Positions 60,023 to 64,000 of a stretch of 64,000 nt of DNA are shown here, piece by piece (positions within the stretch are counted from its first letter, which is position 1; the number at the start of each line of letters is the position of its first letter). The notes below the pieces were generated by a model. That model was given only the letters and a program-made list of their open reading frames with translations, was not told the origin of the DNA and made no database searches. The translations under genes and the position numbers were made by a program. The DNA is from Candidatus Hydrogenedentota bacterium (lineage in GTDB: Bacteria > Hydrogenedentota > Hydrogenedentia > Hydrogenedentales > JAEUWI01): the NCBI GenBank assembly GCA_016182605.1, contig JACPGE010000016.1, positions 62,001 through 126,000 on the forward strand, read 5' to 3'.

Positions 60023-62237
60023 CACCCTGTTCGCCGCGGATTCGGAAAGCCAGGATACCGCACTCACAGGCGCCCTGGATTTCGCGTCCATTCTGAGCGA
60101 GTTCACGGCGCCGTACATGCCGGAAAATGCCGGCGTGGCAGCGGATGAAAGTGCCTTGATTGACCCACAAGCAAGCACTCCCTCCCCGGTAAGCACCGAT
60201 ACGGATCCGGATTCGCCACCCGCCGCCCCAGTGGAGGGCGGCAAGGACACGCCCGATGCGATGCTGGATTCGGCCCCGCCGAATCTCTCGCAGCCCGTGA
60301 CCCCGCAGCATGCTGAAGGTTTCAGTCCGGAAGATGTAGACGTTACATCTGCCGGGTCGATTCCCAAGACCGGTGCGGATGTGGTGGAAGCGGTGGATGT
60401 GCCAGAGACCGGCGCACCTCCAACGATGGAGGAACTGCTATTGGCAGCCTTGCCAGTGCAGTCCACCGTGGTGACACCGGCGCCGGCGCCCGCCAGCGCC
60501 GCAAGTGAAGTGCGGCAGCAAACTCCGGATGCGGGTACCCCCCCGTTGTCCGGAACGAGCGCACCCGCACCGAACCCCGTGCCCGCAACTTCGAGCGTGG
60601 AAACAGGCGCAAAGGGTGTCGTGGCTGCAACGGGCGACGCGATGCCGGCAAGCGCAACAGCGCTCAACGTGGCGGATGCAAAGTCCGCCACGGAGCCGGC
60701 CCCCGAGGCCGGTGCGCCCCGGGAAGCAGCGCTCATGCGCGTCGCTTCCGCCGTGCCGCCTCCCGCGGAACCCCCTGCGGAAGGTGCCGTGCATCGGGAA
60801 GCCCCGATAACGCCTCCGGCGCCTCCAGAAGAAACCGCGATGCAGACGGTCGTGTCTGCGCGCGTATCCACGCAGGATCGGCAGACCGTCGCGGACCAGG
60901 CCGCGCTTCCAGCACAAACAACGGATGGTGATCTACCTGTGGACCCCAAGGCGACGGAGCTTGTCCGCAACCGCGTGCAAGTGGAACCGAAACAAGCCGT
61001 TGTTGCGCAAGTAGGGGCGCCAGAGGCCCCGGCCAATCCCGTGGAAGCGGTGTTGTTCCGCATTTTCGGTCTCTCCCGGACGGCAACAACGCCGGAAGCC
61101 AGTACGGCAACGCGGCAGGCTGATGCGCCTGTCACAATGCAGGTGCAGGCAACACCGGCCACCGCTGTCCCGGCCCCCACCGGGCCGGCGGCAGCAACCG
61201 TTACCCCAGTGCCAACGGCGGATACGGCAACGGTGCCCGCCGCCACGCCCACCGTGACCGAAAGTGCGGCGCCGGCGCCAATGGAGACCGGGGCTCCGAA
61301 ACCGCAAGATCCGCTAGACACACCGGTTCCGGCGGCTCCGAAAGTCACGGTGGACCCCGAAGTGAAGTCCGCGGCCCAACCCGTTGCCGATCAAGGGACG
61401 CAGTCCGGCACGCCAGCCGGTAGTCTGCGCCCTGCGGCGGCAACGCCGGCTGCAACCGCCAACCCGGCAGAAACGCCACCGCTAAGTGACGCCGATCGCG
61501 TTGCCGCTTCGTTGCAGGAAGCAACGGAGAACCGGCACGGTGAACGCACGGGAACTTCCGTCCAACCGCTGGGCAGAAACCTGCAAGCGCCCGCACTGAT
61601 CGCAGGCATCGCCTCCGCCAAGGCGGAGGAAGTGCCTCAGACCACGGCAGGTGACGTCATCCCGGGTGTGCGGCTCGAAACGCCGTCCGTGCCGGGTGCA
61701 AGCAGCATGACGCAGGTCAACAGCAACGCGGCCCTGAATATGGAGCCGGTTGCAATGCCTGCCGATACCCCCGCCGGGACCGTGGTGCGCACGACCCTTC
61801 CGAAGCTCGAAGAGACCATCGTTCGGGAGGTGCGCCTGACCGAAGTGCCGGGCGGCAAGCAAATCACCATCCAGCTTGTTCCGGACTCGCTCGGAGAAAT
61901 CCGGCTCGAGATCCAGGGCACCCAAGACGAAATGCGGGTGCGCCTGATCACCGCCCATCCACACGTGCGGGACAGCCTCGATGGACAATTGCAGCACCTG
62001 CGTGATGCATTGGCCAAGCAAGGGCTGGACGTGCAGCGCGTGGAGGTGAGCCTCGACACCAGCGCGGGCCAGCACCAGGGCGGAAGGGCTGCCCAGCAGG
62101 AACGGAATCCTGACGGGTCGCCGCGCACCCTGAACTATCCCGCTTCGACCTACGCGGGGAACGAGTCCGCCAAGGATTCGCGTCCCGCACCCCGAAACGT
62201 CTGGACCCCGGCAGGCGGACTCAATGTCTTCGCCTGA
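59979..62237 (+). CDS. fliK: Flagellar hook-length control protein FliK
   Basis: A 752-residue protein, long for FliK. Residues ~40-600 are low-complexity Pro/Ala/Thr/Val-rich sequence as expected for the ruler part. The conserved C-terminal hook-length domain (about 610-715) has KQITIQLVPDSLGEIRLEIQ and DSLDGQLQHLRDALAKQGLD. FliK measures the hook and switches export specificity through FlhB. The start at 59979 has an extremely strong ribosome binding site (AAAGGAGGTGAT). In canonical position before flgD. The long ruler would predict a long hook, if the usual relation holds. Confidence 0.9.
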   Translation: MSIFSMLPIQTNTANTLFAADSESQDTALTGALDFASILSEFTAPYMPENAGVAADESALIDPQASTPSPVSTDTDPDSPPAAPVEGGKDTPDAMLDSAPPNLSQPVTPQHAEGFSPEDVDVTSAGSIPKTGADVVEAVDVPETGAPPTMEELLLAALPVQSTVVTPAPAPASAASEVRQQTPDAGTPPLSGTSAPAPNPVPATSSVETGAKGVVAATGDAMPASATALNVADAKSATEPAPEAGAPREAALMRVASAVPPPAEPPAEGAVHREAPITPPAPPEETAMQTVVSARVSTQDRQTVADQAALPAQTTDGDLPVDPKATELVRNRVQVEPKQAVVAQVGAPEAPANPVEAVLFRIFGLSRTATTPEASTATRQADAPVTMQVQATPATAVPAPTGPAAATVTPVPTADTATVPAATPTVTESAAPAPMETGAPKPQDPLDTPVPAAPKVTVDPEVKSAAQPVADQGTQSGTPAGSLRPAAATPAATANPAETPPLSDADRVAASLQEATENRHGERTGTSVQPLGRNLQAPALIAGIASAKAEEVPQTTAGDVIPGVRLETPSVPGASSMTQVNSNAALNMEPVAMPADTPAGTVVRTTLPKLEETIVREVRLTEVPGGKQITIQLVPDSLGEIRLEIQGTQDEMRVRLITAHPHVRDSLDGQLQHLRDALAKQGLDVQRVEVSLDTSAGQHQGGRAAQQERNPDGSPRTLNYPASTYAGNESAKDSRPAPRNVWTPAGGLNVFA

Positions 62238-62254
62238 CCTCGAAAGGAACCCAC

Positions 62255-62857
62255 ATGAATGCACTTATCGCATTCAGAAGCAACGCGGTTGGCTCCATGT
62301 CAATCAACCGGACGCAACGCCAGCAGGCCCAGGAGGAAATCATTTCCACCTTCAAGGCCAAAGTGCTGGGCGCATCCGGAACGCAAAAGAGTGCCGCGGC
62401 CAAAGCCTCGGACAACACCGCCACCGACACCCTCGACAACGAACTGGACAAGGACGCCTTCCTGCGGCTGCTCGTTACGCAGTTGCAGAACCAGGACCCC
62501 CTGGAGCCGGTGGACAACACCGACATGATCGCGCAACTGGCCCAGTTCAGCGCGCTGGAACAGCAGAACAACCTGAACGAGAGTTTCCAGGGACTCAGCA
62601 CCCAGTTTGAAGCCCTTACCGGAAACGTTGACCAGCTCAACTTCATCTCGGCTCAGGGTCTGCTCGACAAGTACATCGAGGGCGTGGACATCGATGGCAA
62701 GGTCGTGGCCGGCAAGGTAGAGTCGGTGCACCTCGATGGCAGCATCGTCGTGCTCTCCGTCAATGACACCCTCGTCCCCATGAGTGGCGTCATCGCAGTC
62801 GCCGATTCGGCCCCAGCCGGCACAGCCAAGTCCAACAACGAGGAGAACGCCTCGTGA
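62255..62857 (+). CDS. flgD: Flagellar hook assembly protein FlgD
   Basis: A 200-residue hook-cap scaffold. The signature DKDAFLRLLVTQLQNQDPLE and DMIAQLAQFSALEQ is diagnostic. The C-terminal part is short, ending with a Tudor-like segment (GKVVAGKVESVHLDGSIVVL) and lacking a full FlgD Ig-like domain. AAAGGAA precedes the ATG. Overlaps the next gene by four bases (GTGA). Confidence 0.93.
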   Translation: MNALIAFRSNAVGSMSINRTQRQQAQEEIISTFKAKVLGASGTQKSAAAKASDNTATDTLDNELDKDAFLRLLVTQLQNQDPLEPVDNTDMIAQLAQFSALEQQNNLNESFQGLSTQFEALTGNVDQLNFISAQGLLDKYIEGVDIDGKVVAGKVESVHLDGSIVVLSVNDTLVPMSGVIAVADSAPAGTAKSNNEENAS

Positions 62858-63255
62858 TACGGCCACTCGCTCCTTCGCTCCTCGCCCCATCCACTCCGGA
62901 GATGAGGCAGCCCCAGGCGCCAACGACACCAAAGCAATCTTTTGCCAGCGTGTTGAAGGAGACCCGCCAGCCCGCTGCGCCACTCACCTTCTCCGGCCAC
63001 GCCCGTGAACGCCTCGCGGCACGCGGCATTGCCCTCTCGCCAGAGACCCTGGCGGAGGCCGGCCGGGTCGTGGATGAACTGGCCCAAAAGGGCGCCCGCG
63101 AATCGGTGCTCATGCTGGGAGACGCCACCCTCGTGGTGAACGTCGCCCGGCGCACCGTCATCACCGCCCTCGATTCCAACGAACAGACGGGGCGGCTGTT
63201 TACCAACATCGACAGTGCCGCGGTAATTCAGCCTCTTCAATCGACCTCAACCTAA
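62854..63255 (+). CDS. TIGR02530-family flagellar operon protein
   Basis: A 133-residue protein started at a GTG overlapping flgD. The family pattern is clear: FSGHARERLAARGIALS, KGARESVLMLGDATLVVNV and RTVITALDSNE, then FTNIDSAAVI. Members are found between flgD and flgE in many phyla; the function is not established. Confidence 0.85.
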   Translation: MIRPLAPSLLAPSTPEMRQPQAPTTPKQSFASVLKETRQPAAPLTFSGHARERLAARGIALSPETLAEAGRVVDELAQKGARESVLMLGDATLVVNVARRTVITALDSNEQTGRLFTNIDSAAVIQPLQSTST

Positions 63256-63330
63256 ACCCGGGCCGGCCCCCGAAAGGGGAGGCCTGCGGGGCATCGAACG
63301 ACTGAGATGCCCCCAGAAAAGGAATATAAC

Positions 63331-64000
63331 ATGGGTACAGCCTTATTCACCGGTGTGACGGGCCTTCTCGCACACCAGCGCCGCCTCGACGTGGTGGCCA
63401 ACAACATCGCAAACGTGAACACCATCGGCTACCGCGGTTCACGCACCCTCTTCCAGGATCTCTTCGCACAAACCATCGCCGGCGGCTCCGCGCCACTCGG
63501 CAGTTTCGGCGGCACGAACCCGCAACAGATCGGCCTCGGCGTACAGATCGGCAGCATCGACGTGGACTACGGTCAGGGCTCCCTGGTCACCACCGGCGTT
63601 TCCTCCGATTTGGCGATTCAGGGCAATGGCTTCTTCGTCCTCAGCAACGACACCCTGCAAACCTTCAGCCGGGACGGTTCCTTCACGCTCAACGCCAATG
63701 GCGTACTGATCGAACCGGGCACCGGCTTCCGGGTGCAGGGCTATTCCGCAGACGAAAACGGGGTGATCAACACCGATACCCAGCCTATTGGAGACATTGT
63801 CATCCCCGTCGGCGGCACCGGCATCGTCCGGGCTACCACCCTGACCAACCTGATCGGAAACCTGGACTCCGGGACCACCACCGGGGAGACCGTCTCGCGG
63901 ACCATGGAAGTTTTCGACTCCCTCGGCACCGCGCGCACCATTACCTTGGGCTTCACGAAGACGGCGGTGGCCAACCAATGGACCTGGACCGCAAGCTTTG
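63331..64000 (+). CDS. flgE: Flagellar hook protein FlgE, 5' part (runs off the window)
   Basis: At least 223 codons, open to the window end. It begins MGTALFTGVTGLLAHQRRLD followed by VVANNIANVNTIGYRGSR, the rod/hook family D0 signature, and later has DLAIQGNGFFVLSND and FSRDGSFTLNANGVL, typical of FlgE. The segment DSLGTARTITLGF marks the hook D2 domain, which distinguishes FlgE from FlgF/FlgG. AAAAGGAA precedes the ATG. It would form the extracellular hook. Confidence 0.93.
   Translation, partial: MGTALFTGVTGLLAHQRRLDVVANNIANVNTIGYRGSRTLFQDLFAQTIAGGSAPLGSFGGTNPQQIGLGVQIGSIDVDYGQGSLVTTGVSSDLAIQGNGFFVLSNDTLQTFSRDGSFTLNANGVLIEPGTGFRVQGYSADENGVINTDTQPIGDIVIPVGGTGIVRATTLTNLIGNLDSGTTTGETVSRTMEVFDSLGTARTITLGFTKTAVANQWTWTASF

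Noticed and set aside
60005-61348. 447-codon minus-strand frame inside fliK
   Set aside because: It is the complement of the low-complexity ruler region; the Ser/Gly/Ala-rich sequence follows from that.

Overview
This is a GC-rich bacterial chromosome segment with no rRNA, tRNA or CRISPR array that I can see. Several traits fit an uncultured lineage of the Planctomycetota/Lentisphaerota/Hydrogenedentota type, and my best guess is Candidatus Hydrogenedentota. These traits are a lipoprotein with a PKD domain and a very long Gly-Glu linker, a pseudopilin end with the GGSN..YMDGH motif typical of H-X9-DG proteins, a C-terminal sorting-like tail (VPVAETAG, hydrophobic stretch, RRRK), a Tricorn protease and an ammonium-transporter/histidine-kinase fusion. 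The taxonomic call is inference.

Layout. 1-4.8 kb is an accessory region: a GIY-YIG nuclease gene bounded by inverted dispersed repeats, a secreted esterase, an overlapping small-protein/nucleotidyltransferase pair, a CxxCH lipoprotein and a truncated second copy of the esterase 5' end. 4.8-8.7 kb is a complete bacterial RNA-repair operon, hen1-pnkp. 9.5-15.5 kb carries a thiolase, a Tricorn protease and a secreted serine hydrolase. 15.6-20.4 kb is a two-gene signalling operon: an Amt ammonium sensor kinase and its HD-GYP response regulator. 20.5-28 kb holds a divergent Nramp-like transporter, hydrolases, the PKD/Gly-Glu lipoprotein, several broken genes and a TPR protein. 28-29 kb has no genes but contains repeats, a MITE-like element and a cluster of DnaA-box-like nonamers. 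29-42 kb, mostly minus strand, has a ClpA/B-type ATPase with a membrane-bound degenerate FHA protein, a multi-PAS hybrid kinase, and an asparagine synthase plus family 9 glycosyltransferase, probably for surface polysaccharide. A chemoreceptor (42-44.3 kb) follows.

44.4-50.5 kb is a tightly coupled operon for branched acyl-CoA or terpenoid catabolism: acyl-CoA dehydrogenase, carboxyltransferase, AtuA in two pieces, enoyl-CoA hydratase and a thioredoxin-like protein. The biotin carboxylase partner is not in the window. From 50.9 kb to the right edge there is an NtrC-type regulator, a good sigma-54 promoter and a long flagellar cluster in the order flgB-flgC-fliE-fliF-fliG-fliH-fliI-fliJ-motE/ylxF-like-fliK-flgD-TIGR02530-flgE. 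The flgE gene runs off the end.

Points most worth checking are the repeat-bounded GIY-YIG cassette, the mirrored DnaA-box cluster at 28.72-28.89 kb, the ClpA-like/FHA-membrane pair, the twin GxGE motifs in the Nramp-like transporter, the Amt transceptor with a sigma-54-like promoter, the apparent ACG start of fliG, and the gene-fragment junctions at 25.45 and 27.02 kb.
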